A DNA stretch of 64,000 bases from Pontibacter liquoris (lineage in GTDB: Bacteria; Bacteroidota; Bacteroidia; Cytophagales; Hymenobacteraceae): contig NZ_JALEBG010000002.1 in assembly GCF_022758235.1 (NCBI RefSeq), positions 248,001 through 312,000 on the forward strand, in the 5' to 3' direction. The notes below the pieces were generated by a model. It was not told where the DNA came from. It searched no databases and saw nothing but the letters and a program-made list of their open reading frames with translations. A program made the translations under genes and the position numbers. The first letter of the stretch is position 1. Each line of letters begins with the position of its first letter. Below, piece after piece: positions 48,034 to 56,802 of the stretch.

Positions 48034-50343
48034 CTATTTTACAATGATCTCATCGGCAAAGAGCCAGGCAGCTTTCCCTTCGCCGGGGTGGCCTTTGGGA
48101 TTCTGGCCCAAATTTTTAGCCGTGATGCGGATGTAGCGCGCCTGCTGTTTCGGAAAAGCGGTGGCATAATCCCGGATGGTGGCATTCTTCTCGTCCACCG
48201 ACACCTGGCTTTGCACCATGCCCACTTCCTTAAAGTTTTTGCCATCTGTTGATACCTCGAACTTCACCCACTGCGGCATAAAGATCCAGTCGCGGTAATT
48301 CTGCAGGCAGCCCAGCGTCAGGCTGCTCACCGGTTTCGCCTCGCCCAGGTCCACGGTGGCAATCAAGTCATCGGCGTTGAGGCCGTGCCAGTGCTTGCCC
48401 ACTGCCGTGGTACCGCGCACGCCATCGGTAAGGCTGTTGGGGCCGTCGGCCTGGTAGTATTTGCTTATCGGGTTAGTATAGTCCACATTGCGGCCAATGG
48501 CCTTGTGCACGACAAACGACTGCTCGGCCGTCTCCATACCTTTTACATGGCCGTTCACGACCGTTACCGCCTTCAGCGTCACGGTAGAGTCGATGCGAAC
48601 CGGGCCCTCATACTTCCGGCTTGCCGGTGTCGGCGTGCTGCCGTCCATGGCATAGTAAATGTCGCCGTTCACGGCCTCGGTTGTCAGCGCCACGGTCAGG
48701 TTGCCGTTTTGTGAAATAGGCTGGATGGCTACCGTGAAGTTACCAGGGCTATAGTTGAGGCCTTTTTGCCCGAATGCGTTGAAGTGATACTGCAGGCGCT
48801 TGTTGAAGTCTACCCAGTTCTTCTGCTCCTTCGGCGACCACACGACCTCGGCCAGCGCCAGCATGCGTGGCAGCACCATGTACTCCAACTGGCTCAGCGT
48901 GGTCACATACTCGGCCCACAGGTTAGCCTGCGCACCCAGCACATACTTGCCCTCCTCCTCCGTCAGTTCCTTGGGAATAGGGTCATAATCATAGATGCGC
49001 TTCAGGGTGTTAAAGCCGCCGATCGCCATGGGCTCGCCGGTAGGTCCGGCCTGGTAATGGTCGAAGTATAACGGGTTGCCGGGCGTCATGATGACGTTGT
49101 GGTGCATTTTAGCTGCCGTAATACCGCCGCTCTCGCCGCGCCAGCTCATCACGGTCGCTTCAGGGGCCAGGCCGCCTTCCAGTATCTCGTCCCAGCCGAT
49201 CATTTTGCGGCCTTTGCTCACCAGGTATTTTTCCATGCGCGTGATAAAGTAGCTCTGCAGCTCTTCCTCGTCTTTCAGCTTCTCCTGCTGCATCAGGGCC
49301 TGGCATTTGGCACAGTGCTTCCAGCTGGTTTTGTCCACCTCATCCCCGCCGATATGGATGTAAGGAGAAGGGAAAATGGCCATCACCTCGTCCAGCACAT
49401 CCTCCAGGAAAGTATAAACCTGCTCGTTGCCCGGGCAGTAGTTCGATGCCATATTGGTGTAGTCGCCGCCGGTCAGGGGCAACTGCTGTTTCTGCCCGCA
49501 GCTCAGAAAAGGGTAAGCGGCAATGGCCGAGGCCACATGCCCGGGCATCTCGATCTCAGGCACCACCGTTACGTTGCGCTCTGCTGCATACTTCACAATA
49601 TCTTTGATCTGCTCCTGGGTATAGTAGCCGCCGTAAGTGGGCTGCTCGCCGGCCTTGGCCTGCGGCCGCTCGCCCCATACTTTGTCGTTCTGGTCTACCC
49701 GCCAGGCGCCCACCTGCGTCAGCTTAGGATATTTTTTTATCTCGATGCGCCAGCCCTGATCATCCACCAGGTGCCAGTGGAAGCGATTAATCTTATAGCT
49801 GGCCAGCAAATCGATGTAGGCTTTCACCGCGTCGGGCGAGAAGAAGTGGCGGCTCACATCCAGGTGCATGCCGCGCCAGCTAAAGCGCGGGTAGTCGGTG
49901 ATCTGCATACTTGGCACCTGCAGCGCAGCGTTGGTGCGCACCTGCGGCAGCGTTTGCAGCAGCGACTGGATGCCATAGATAATGCCCGCCTGGGTGTTGG
50001 CGCTGATGAGGATCCCCTCCGGTGAGACAGCGAGTTTATACCCCTCCTCGCCAATGCCGCTGATGCTTTCGAGGCGCAGGCGGATGGCGTTCGTTTTCTT
50101 GCTCTTGCGGCGCATCTCGTAGCCGGAAATACGGCTGATGTGGCTGGCCAGGAAGGCTGCCGCCGGCTTCAGTGCTTTGTGCGAATTATCCAGCCGCACG
50201 GTAGTGCTGCCGTTTATGGTGAAGGCTCCCTGCCCCAGCTCCAGCTGAACAGGTTTGGGGATAATGCTTACCACCGGCTGCTGCTGCGCAAACAGCAGGA
50301 AAGGACATAGTAAGAAAAGGATGAGGAAGGTTGTTTTTTTCAC
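48034..50343 (-). CDS. GH20 beta-N-acetylhexosaminidase with C-terminal F5/8-type domain
   Basis: 769 residues with a signal peptide (to about FAQQQP). GH20b domain with VVSIIPKPVQLELG, catalytic barrel with FHWHLVDDQGWRIEIKKYP, VPEIEMPGHVASA, and Asp334-Glu335 in HIGGDEVDKTSW. A fibronectin/chitobiase-like C domain and then a discoidin-type (F5/8) domain (about 620-769) follow. It removes GlcNAc or GalNAc from non-reducing ends and the added domain may bind sugars. The locus has two GH20 genes; this is the ordinary one. Confidence 0.95.
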   Translation of the reverse strand: MKKTTFLILFLLCPFLLFAQQQPVVSIIPKPVQLELGQGAFTINGSTTVRLDNSHKALKPAAAFLASHISRISGYEMRRKSKKTNAIRLRLESISGIGEEGYKLAVSPEGILISANTQAGIIYGIQSLLQTLPQVRTNAALQVPSMQITDYPRFSWRGMHLDVSRHFFSPDAVKAYIDLLASYKINRFHWHLVDDQGWRIEIKKYPKLTQVGAWRVDQNDKVWGERPQAKAGEQPTYGGYYTQEQIKDIVKYAAERNVTVVPEIEMPGHVASAIAAYPFLSCGQKQQLPLTGGDYTNMASNYCPGNEQVYTFLEDVLDEVMAIFPSPYIHIGGDEVDKTSWKHCAKCQALMQQEKLKDEEELQSYFITRMEKYLVSKGRKMIGWDEILEGGLAPEATVMSWRGESGGITAAKMHHNVIMTPGNPLYFDHYQAGPTGEPMAIGGFNTLKRIYDYDPIPKELTEEEGKYVLGAQANLWAEYVTTLSQLEYMVLPRMLALAEVVWSPKEQKNWVDFNKRLQYHFNAFGQKGLNYSPGNFTVAIQPISQNGNLTVALTTEAVNGDIYYAMDGSTPTPASRKYEGPVRIDSTVTLKAVTVVNGHVKGMETAEQSFVVHKAIGRNVDYTNPISKYYQADGPNSLTDGVRGTTAVGKHWHGLNADDLIATVDLGEAKPVSSLTLGCLQNYRDWIFMPQWVKFEVSTDGKNFKEVGMVQSQVSVDEKNATIRDYATAFPKQQARYIRITAKNLGQNPKGHPGEGKAAWLFADEIIVK

Positions 50344-50445
50344 GATAAAAATTTAGTAAAGCATTAAGGATCACAATATTAATAGCACCCGCCCAACCTG
50401 AAAGTATAAAGCCTGCCTGGTAGTCGGGGAATTTCGCTTCTTGAT

Positions 50446-51966
50446 TTACTCCGGCCGTTTGTAGAGGCCCAGTTCTGAGAGCGTTGGGTTAAGGCGCGAA
50501 GAAAGGATGCGCAGCCGCACTTTATCGGACGTTACCGCATCGAAGAGGAGCAGCCGCTTGTAGCCCACCGTGGTACCCTCGGTTACCTGCTGCCATTGCC
50601 CGTTTAGCCACACGTCCAGCGCAAACTTTTCGATGCGCTGGCCTACGGCGATGTTCTCCTGCAGCGCCAGCACGTCAAAGGTGCTGCTGCCGGGCAGCGC
50701 CAGCTCCAGCACTGCCGTGGTGTCGCTGCCGCGGGTAGTCCAGTACGAAGTATACTTGCCGTCGCGCAGTGCTTTGGCGTTTTTGCCGTTGGCCGAGGTG
50801 ATCTTCGCTTTTGCGGCCAGGTTTGTGTGGAACGTCTCCTGCCGCAGTTGCGGCCAGCCCTGCAGGCTCCGGACATCACTTTCGTGGACAAGGCCGCGGG
50901 TGTCGGGCGGAATGTTGAGCAGCAGCACGCCGTTGCGGCCCACCGAATTGTAGTAGATATCCTGCAGCTTCTCCGGCGATTTTACCTGGTTGTTTTCGGT
51001 GGGATGATAGAACCAGCCGGGCCGAATGGACACGTCTGTTTCGGCAGGGTACCACACCAGGCCTTTGGCAGGCAGTATCTTTTCGCGGCTTCCGAGTACT
51101 TCGCCCCGCATGTCGCCCTGCGGCTTAAAGGCCACAGCCTGTTGCGAGCCGGCAGCCACGGCGGCCTGATTTAAATTGTCGGCAGGCACTACGCTCCACT
51201 CGGTTTCGCGGCCGTAGCCGGTTTCGGTGCCTACCCAGCGCACATCAGGCCCCATTACGGCAATAGTGGCCATGGGCTGCAGTTTGCGGATTTGGGCATA
51301 CCAGCGGTCGAAGTCATACTCCTGTTTTTTGCCGTTGGGCCCCTCGCCGTTGGCGCCGTCAAACCATACTTCGTCCACACGGCCATACTGCGTGAGCAGC
51401 TCCGTGAGCTGGTTTACAAAGTAGTCATTGTAAGCGTCGGTGCCGTACAGCGGTGAGTTCCGGTCCCAGGGCGAGAGGTAGATGCCGAAGCCGACGCCAT
51501 ACTCCCGGCAGGCGTCGGCTACTTCCTTCACCACATCGCCACGGCCATTTTCCCAAGGGCTGTTCTTAACCGAGTGCTCCGTATACTTGCTGGGCCACAG
51601 GCAGAAACCATCGTGGTGCTTGGCCGTGAGAATGACCTGCTTAATGCCGGCCTCTTTGGCTACGCGCACCCACTGGCGGGCGTCCAGTTGGGTAGGGTTA
51701 AACACGTTCGGATCTTCCGTTCCATCTCCCCACTCGCGGTTGGTGAAGGTGTTGACGCCAAAGTGAAAGAAAGCTGTCATTTCCAGCTGCTGCCAGCGCA
51801 GCTGCCGGGGCGTGGGCACGATGTTGGCAGCCTTTCGGATAATCTCGGCCGGTGTGTCTTGCGGCTGCATAACAGCGGAGTTGCTTTTACCAGTTGGACG
51901 TTGGGCGCAGCCGGCGGTGATGGCCAGCAGCAGGATTATACCTGCTGTAAGCGTGTGTCGGGTCAT
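50446..51966 (-). CDS. GH29 alpha-L-fucosidase (lipoprotein)
   Basis: 506 residues from ATG 51966 (MTRHTLTAGIILLLA); an in-frame ATG 36 bases upstream would put a charged tail before the signal. Lipobox ITAGC gives lipidated Cys19 or so. Barrel with MTAFFHFGVNTFTNREW and LTAKHHDGFCLWPSKYTE, nucleophile Asp203 in VWFDGANGEG. The C-terminal part (about 380-506) resembles an F5/8-type sugar-binding domain. Retaining alpha-fucosidases of this type act on 1,3/1,4-linked or 1,2-linked fucose depending on subfamily. Confidence 0.93.
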   Translation of the reverse strand: MTRHTLTAGIILLLAITAGCAQRPTGKSNSAVMQPQDTPAEIIRKAANIVPTPRQLRWQQLEMTAFFHFGVNTFTNREWGDGTEDPNVFNPTQLDARQWVRVAKEAGIKQVILTAKHHDGFCLWPSKYTEHSVKNSPWENGRGDVVKEVADACREYGVGFGIYLSPWDRNSPLYGTDAYNDYFVNQLTELLTQYGRVDEVWFDGANGEGPNGKKQEYDFDRWYAQIRKLQPMATIAVMGPDVRWVGTETGYGRETEWSVVPADNLNQAAVAAGSQQAVAFKPQGDMRGEVLGSREKILPAKGLVWYPAETDVSIRPGWFYHPTENNQVKSPEKLQDIYYNSVGRNGVLLLNIPPDTRGLVHESDVRSLQGWPQLRQETFHTNLAAKAKITSANGKNAKALRDGKYTSYWTTRGSDTTAVLELALPGSSTFDVLALQENIAVGQRIEKFALDVWLNGQWQQVTEGTTVGYKRLLLFDAVTSDKVRLRILSSRLNPTLSELGLYKRPE

Positions 51967-52165
51967 ATCTGTGTCTTTTCCTGAGTGGAGTGCCGTGGCC
52001 AATCCGCTCCTGCTTTTGCTTATACTTTGCAGCCACCCTTCAGCTTAGCGCATCGGGTTAGCCGTTTACTGTTTGTTTAAAGGGGCAATGCCGTGCCTGT
52101 TGTGCGTCCGGGCTTTTTGTTGAGGAAGCTCCGCTGCTTTGATCTATTCTCCGGGTGGTTTATAC

Positions 52166-53716
52166 TTAAGGCTTGCCGGTTCTCTGCGTCAGCAGCTGCT
52201 TTGCTTCCTCATCCTCATACTTCTCAATAAGGCCTGCCAGCTGCTTTTTAAGGCTTCCTGTTATTTTTTCGTAGCCCTTGCGGCCATAGAGATTGTGTAA
52301 CTCTTGGGGATCTTTCTGCAGATCATACAGCTCCCACCCGTTTACTCTTTTATAAAAGCGGATCAGCTTGTATCGCTTGGTTTTGATACCGAACTGCGGC
52401 GACACGGCGTGCTCGCCGTTTTCGTAGTAGTGGTAGTAGAGCGCGTCGCGGCCTTTGGCTTTTTTGCCTGTCAGCAGCGGCAGCATCGACTCGCCCTGCA
52501 TGTCCTTTGGCACAGCTACGCCGGCTGCCTCCAGCATGGTGGGCGCAATATCCAGGTTCAGTACAAACGCATCTGAAACAGTACCGGGCTTTATTACACC
52601 TGGGTAGCGCATCACCATCGGCGTGCGGAACGATTCCTCATACATCCAGCGCTTGTCGAACCAGCCATGCTCGCCCATAAAAAAGCCCTGATCGGAGAGG
52701 TAAATCACAATCGTGTTTTCCGTGAGGTTGTTTTTATCCAGGTAGTCGAGGGTGCGGCCAATGTTGCGGTCCAGCGAGGCGGCAGTGCTCAGGTAGTCGC
52801 GCAGGTAGCGCTGGAACTTCCACTCTGCCAGCTCCTTGCCCGCCAGGTGGCGGGCCTCCAGGTCTGCTTTAATTGGTTTGTAATACGCTTCGAAGCTGGC
52901 CTTCTGAGCGGCGTTCATGCGGGCAATGTTGCCGTCGCGCACACTGTCCAGGTCAGGGAACATTTTCAGGTCGTAGCCCATGCGCATATCTTTGGCGATG
53001 GACATTTCCTGCACTTGGGCGGCCTTGCGACCGGCATAGGTATCGTAAAAAGTGGCGGGCACCGGAAAGGTTTTGTCGTCGAACAGGCCGAAGTCAGCGG
53101 TATCGGGCAGCCACACGCGGTGGGTGGCCTTGTGGCCGATCACCAGGCAGAAGGGCTTGCTCTGGTCGCGCTGGTTGAGCCAGTTTTCGGCTGCGTCCTC
53201 GATCAGGTTGCTTACGTAGCCTTCTACCCGTTTCTTGCTGCCGTCCATCATCAGGAAGTCCGGGTTATAATAGTCCCCCTGCTCCGGCAGAATCTGCCAG
53301 TAGTCGAAGCCCTGCGGGTCGTGACCTAGGTGGTACTTGCCTATCCAGGCGGTCTGGTAGCCTCCCCTTCCCAACTCTTTTACAAAGGAGTTCTGGCTGG
53401 CATCGAAGCTGGACGTTTCATTGTCTTTGTAGCCGTTTTTGTTGCTATACTTACCTGTCAGGATCACTGCCCGGCTAGGCCCGCAGATGGAGTTGGTCAC
53501 ATACGCTTTATCAAACCGGGCACCCTCTCTGGCAATGCGGTCGATGGCGGGCGTTTGCATCAGGCCCTGCCCGTAAGCGCTGATAGCCTGATAGGCGTGG
53601 TCGTCGGAAACGATGATGACGATGTTGGGCCGTTTGCCAGGCTGTTGTGCTACTGCTACCCGGTAGGCGCACATCCATAAAACGACTAGAAGCAGGTGTT
53701 TCATCAGAGACATCAT
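52166..53716 (-). CDS. Family S1 sulfatase
   Basis: 516 residues with a signal peptide (MMSLMKHLLLVVLW.. to AVAQ). Metal pocket Asp38/Asp39 in IVSDDHAY and formylglycine motif Cys78-Gly-Pro-Ser-Arg82 (CGPSR), the form modified to formylglycine before folding. GKYHLGHDPQGFDYW follows the S1 signature. It removes sulfate esters from sugars in the periplasm. An anSME/FGE maturase is not in the window and must be encoded elsewhere. Its presence in the locus shows that the target glycan is sulfated. Confidence 0.94.
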   Translation of the reverse strand: MMSLMKHLLLVVLWMCAYRVAVAQQPGKRPNIVIIVSDDHAYQAISAYGQGLMQTPAIDRIAREGARFDKAYVTNSICGPSRAVILTGKYSNKNGYKDNETSSFDASQNSFVKELGRGGYQTAWIGKYHLGHDPQGFDYWQILPEQGDYYNPDFLMMDGSKKRVEGYVSNLIEDAAENWLNQRDQSKPFCLVIGHKATHRVWLPDTADFGLFDDKTFPVPATFYDTYAGRKAAQVQEMSIAKDMRMGYDLKMFPDLDSVRDGNIARMNAAQKASFEAYYKPIKADLEARHLAGKELAEWKFQRYLRDYLSTAASLDRNIGRTLDYLDKNNLTENTIVIYLSDQGFFMGEHGWFDKRWMYEESFRTPMVMRYPGVIKPGTVSDAFVLNLDIAPTMLEAAGVAVPKDMQGESMLPLLTGKKAKGRDALYYHYYENGEHAVSPQFGIKTKRYKLIRFYKRVNGWELYDLQKDPQELHNLYGRKGYEKITGSLKKQLAGLIEKYEDEEAKQLLTQRTGKP

Positions 53717-53850
53717 ATAATGTTAAAGGCAAAACAGCGGCGGCAAATCTTTTTGCGCTCAGCTGATAGCGGTGCGCCGCATCCGAACAGCACCGGTTTA
53801 AAGTATAAATGCTGGCAGAAGTATGGCTGCTGGCAGGGGCACGCTTCGGG

Positions 53851-54699
53851 TTATTGTTGCTGATATACCCGCACCCAGTCCACTGCCATCTGCACGGGCA
53901 GATCTTCGTTATGGATCTCCCCTACCCAGTTGCCGCCCAAGGCCTGGTCCAGAATGATGTAAAACTCCTGGTCAAACGGCCACTGGCTTGCATCAGCCTG
54001 CGCCAGCTTCGGATAAGTGAATGTCTTGCGCCCGTTCACAAAAAAGTCGAGCCGGTCGGGGTACCACTCCAGACCGTAAATGTTGTAGCCGCCTACCTCA
54101 AAGGGAGTGGTGGCAAAGTATGGCGGGTTTGTTTTCTGGTTCAGGCGGTCGATGTAACCGCTGTGCATGGTCTGGTAAATAATCGTGTCAGAGTTGAGGT
54201 GTTCCATAATGTCTATTTCGCCGCTGAGGGGCCAGCCGCCATATTTGGACGCCTGGGGCATCAGCCAGATGGCAGGCCAGGAGCCTTTGCCCTTTGCCAG
54301 TTTGGCCCGCACCTCTACCTTGCCATACCTGAAAGCGAACTTGTCTTTGGTCTGGATGCAGGCGGTTTTATACTTGGCGGTGTCAGTGGGGTCGCGGTTT
54401 ATGATGCCCCGCAGGTATAGCTGGCCGTCTTTCACAAAGGTGGTGGCCAGCGTATCGGCACAGTAGCAGGCCCAGTCGGCAGACTTGCGCGAGGCAAAGC
54501 CCCACCTGGCAGGATCGGGAGCACCGTTTGTTTCAAACTCATCTGCCCATACCTGTACCCAGCCGGCCGTTTGCCCGTGTTGCGCCAGCTGTTTGCGGCC
54601 GCAGCCGCCCAGCAACAGCGCCGTGGAGGCAAGCAGCAACATGGCAAAGAGTTTCCAACTGATAAATTTAGCGCCCGGAGTAGCCAGATCGTTGTCCAT
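53851..54699 (-). CDS. GH16 endo-glycanase (lipoprotein)
   Basis: 282 residues. Lipobox LLGGC with Cys33; the first 16 residues precede the hydrophobic stretch, so an internal start is also possible. Jelly-roll fold with catalytic Glu161, Asp163 and Glu166 in GEIDIMEHL. GH16 enzymes cut beta-1,3 or beta-1,4 bonds in chains such as laminarin, agar, carrageenan, porphyran or poly-N-acetyllactosamine. Being the only endo-enzyme and located right after SusD, it probably acts at the cell surface and makes the oligosaccharides that the pair imports. Confidence 0.93.
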   Translation of the reverse strand: MDNDLATPGAKFISWKLFAMLLLASTALLLGGCGRKQLAQHGQTAGWVQVWADEFETNGAPDPARWGFASRKSADWACYCADTLATTFVKDGQLYLRGIINRDPTDTAKYKTACIQTKDKFAFRYGKVEVRAKLAKGKGSWPAIWLMPQASKYGGWPLSGEIDIMEHLNSDTIIYQTMHSGYIDRLNQKTNPPYFATTPFEVGGYNIYGLEWYPDRLDFFVNGRKTFTYPKLAQADASQWPFDQEFYIILDQALGGNWVGEIHNEDLPVQMAVDWVRVYQQQ

Positions 54700-54735
54700 G
54701 GGTTAACATGCTAATTGAAATCCTTTTAAAAATGA

Positions 54736-54779
54736 GCTCTGCCGCCCCTCCGCCACATCAGGCGGCAAAGCGGCAGAGC
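54736..54779 (-). promoter_or_regulatory. Bifurcated hairpin after susD
   Basis: GCTCTGCCGC (54736-54745) pairs with GCGGCAGAGC (54770-54779), enclosing an inner CCGCC/GGCGG stem (54750-54754 with 54761-54765). On the minus strand it begins 20 bases after the SusD stop and is followed by CATTTTTAAAAGG. It could be a partial terminator or stabilising end that keeps SusC/SusD levels above the downstream enzymes. Confidence 0.6.
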
Positions 54780-54799
54780 AGTTTATAGTTGTGCAATCG

Positions 54800-56791
54800 T
54801 TATTCCAGTGCTCCCGCATTGGCGGCCAGTGGCCAGCCCGGGTTCTGGTATATGGCCGAGGAGTTCACATCAGCAGACGGGGAAGCGATAATAAAGTGCT
54901 GAATGGCGATCGGCTCGAGGTAGTGTGCATAGGCCCAGCGGTAACCATCCTTGGCCAGGTTGCTGGCCGACAGGTTGATGCGGTACGGACGCAGGTACTG
55001 GCTCTCCGCTTTTTTAGACACGTTGGCCGTTTTGCCCGGCGTGTCGGCTTCTATCAGCAGCGCTTTGCCATCTTTATCTACATACCAGCTTTGCATCGGC
55101 CCCCATACTTTAAATCCTTCGATAATGAATGGATTGGTCTTCAGCTGGTCCAGTGCACGCCAGCGCTTCAGGTCGGTGTAGCGCATGCCTTCTGCAATGA
55201 GCTCAACACGGCGCTCCCGGCGAATATTGTACAGTACCGGGTCAGCCAGGAGCCGACCGGCCGAATAAGCGGCAAAATCGTTTTTGGATTCCTGCGCCAT
55301 GTCGGTAGCCGCCACGGTGGCCATATAATCCGGGTTTACGCCGGACCGTTCGCGGATGGCCCGCCAGTACTGGTCAGCTTTGCCGTTGATCATTCCCTCC
55401 CGCAGGTACGAGGCTTCGATGTAGTTGAGGTAGGCCTCTACCACGCGGAATACGATGCTGCCCGTAGCGCCCATACTTCCTACTGTCTGGTCGAACTGGT
55501 ACGACATACCTTTTTTAACGCTGTAGCCCGTTACGTCGCGGGTTTCCTGCAGGCCGATAATGTCGGGGTTACCGATCAGGATCGGGGAACCGTCTGCGTT
55601 GGTCTTGTCTTTGAGCCGCAGCTCGCCCGGGGCTTTCATAAACAGCTGCAGGCGGTTGTCGCGCTCCTTCTTCACGTTTTTGATAAAGTCGTCGCCGTGG
55701 TAACCGGAGCCGGAAGCGTAGATCGGCAGGCCGTTTTTCATCAGAAAATTATCTACCAACCCTCTGGTGTACCCGGTGTTGCCGCCGTTCTGGTTAATAT
55801 AGTGGTTCACGTTATTGTTGATGCCGAGGCTGGGGTCGTACTGGCGCCACAGCAGCACCTCGGAATACTTCTCCATGCTCGGGTCAGAAAACATGGTGAA
55901 GTAGGGGTTGGCAGAAGAGTTATACCCGTTGTCCTGGGTGTTTGCAACCAGCGGCACCGCGTCAGCTACCTTCTCGGCAGCCTCCATGGCCTGGGTCAGG
56001 AAAAAGTTGATTTCCTCGCCCATGTTTATGCTGAAGTTGTCCACTTTACCGGCACCAGGCCAGCCAGGGCCGCCGGGAACCTGCGGTGTGCCGCTGTGGT
56101 AGGTAAGCCACGAGGCCTCGTAAAGCGCCACCCGCGACTTAAAGAGCAGCGCGGCGTTGAGTGAAATACGGTTTTTGCCGCCCGGGGGCACTGACTGCAG
56201 CAGCAGGATAGCCGAGTCGAGGTCGGAAAGTATAAAACGGGCTACTTCGTTGCGGGGCCGGCGCTTCGACATGGCCGTCAGCTCGTCTAACTGGTCGGGC
56301 AGGGTCTTGCGCACAATCGGAAAGTCGCCCAGTGCCTGCACTTTGTTAAAGTACTCGTAGGCACGCAGAAAATAGCCTTCTCCTACGTAGTGTGCAATGT
56401 TGTTGGCACTGCCCGTGATCTTACCCTGTTTCCAGCGGGGCACCACGGTCTCGATGAAGTAGTTAGCTTGCCGGATGCGGTCAAAGTTCCAGCTGCCTCC
56501 TGACTGCGGCACCCGCCACTCGCCGGGCACCCAGCGCACCGAGTAGCCGCTGGAGGCCTGGTTGTCGGTACTGTTATCGTTGCCGAAGGTTCCTACGTTG
56601 AAGCCGCTGTGCGAAGGGAAGTTATACTCGGCAACCGTATAGGCGGCCAGGTCGGCCTCGTTGGCAAAGAAGTTGGATGGGGTGATCTCCGACAGGGGCT
56701 CCCGGTCCAGGAACTGGTTACAACTGGTTGTCCCCAGGGACACCAGCAACGCCAACATAAGATATAATTTGGTATGGATTGCTCTTTTCAT
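54800..56791 (-). CDS. SusD/RagB-family nutrient-binding lipoprotein
   Basis: 663 residues with lipobox TTSC (Cys24) and the classic SusD start NQFLDREPLSEITPSNFFANEADLAAY. TPR-like helices and C-terminal RRERRVELIAEGMRYTDLKRW (about 530-550) are family marks. SusD is the surface lid over the SusC barrel and binds the oligosaccharide. It starts 11 bases after the SusC stop. Its large size suggests extra binding loops. Confidence 0.95.
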   Translation of the reverse strand: MKRAIHTKLYLMLALLVSLGTTSCNQFLDREPLSEITPSNFFANEADLAAYTVAEYNFPSHSGFNVGTFGNDNSTDNQASSGYSVRWVPGEWRVPQSGGSWNFDRIRQANYFIETVVPRWKQGKITGSANNIAHYVGEGYFLRAYEYFNKVQALGDFPIVRKTLPDQLDELTAMSKRRPRNEVARFILSDLDSAILLLQSVPPGGKNRISLNAALLFKSRVALYEASWLTYHSGTPQVPGGPGWPGAGKVDNFSINMGEEINFFLTQAMEAAEKVADAVPLVANTQDNGYNSSANPYFTMFSDPSMEKYSEVLLWRQYDPSLGINNNVNHYINQNGGNTGYTRGLVDNFLMKNGLPIYASGSGYHGDDFIKNVKKERDNRLQLFMKAPGELRLKDKTNADGSPILIGNPDIIGLQETRDVTGYSVKKGMSYQFDQTVGSMGATGSIVFRVVEAYLNYIEASYLREGMINGKADQYWRAIRERSGVNPDYMATVAATDMAQESKNDFAAYSAGRLLADPVLYNIRRERRVELIAEGMRYTDLKRWRALDQLKTNPFIIEGFKVWGPMQSWYVDKDGKALLIEADTPGKTANVSKKAESQYLRPYRINLSASNLAKDGYRWAYAHYLEPIAIQHFIIASPSADVNSSAIYQNPGWPLAANAGALE

Positions 56792-56802
56792 CGGTTCGAT
56801 AA

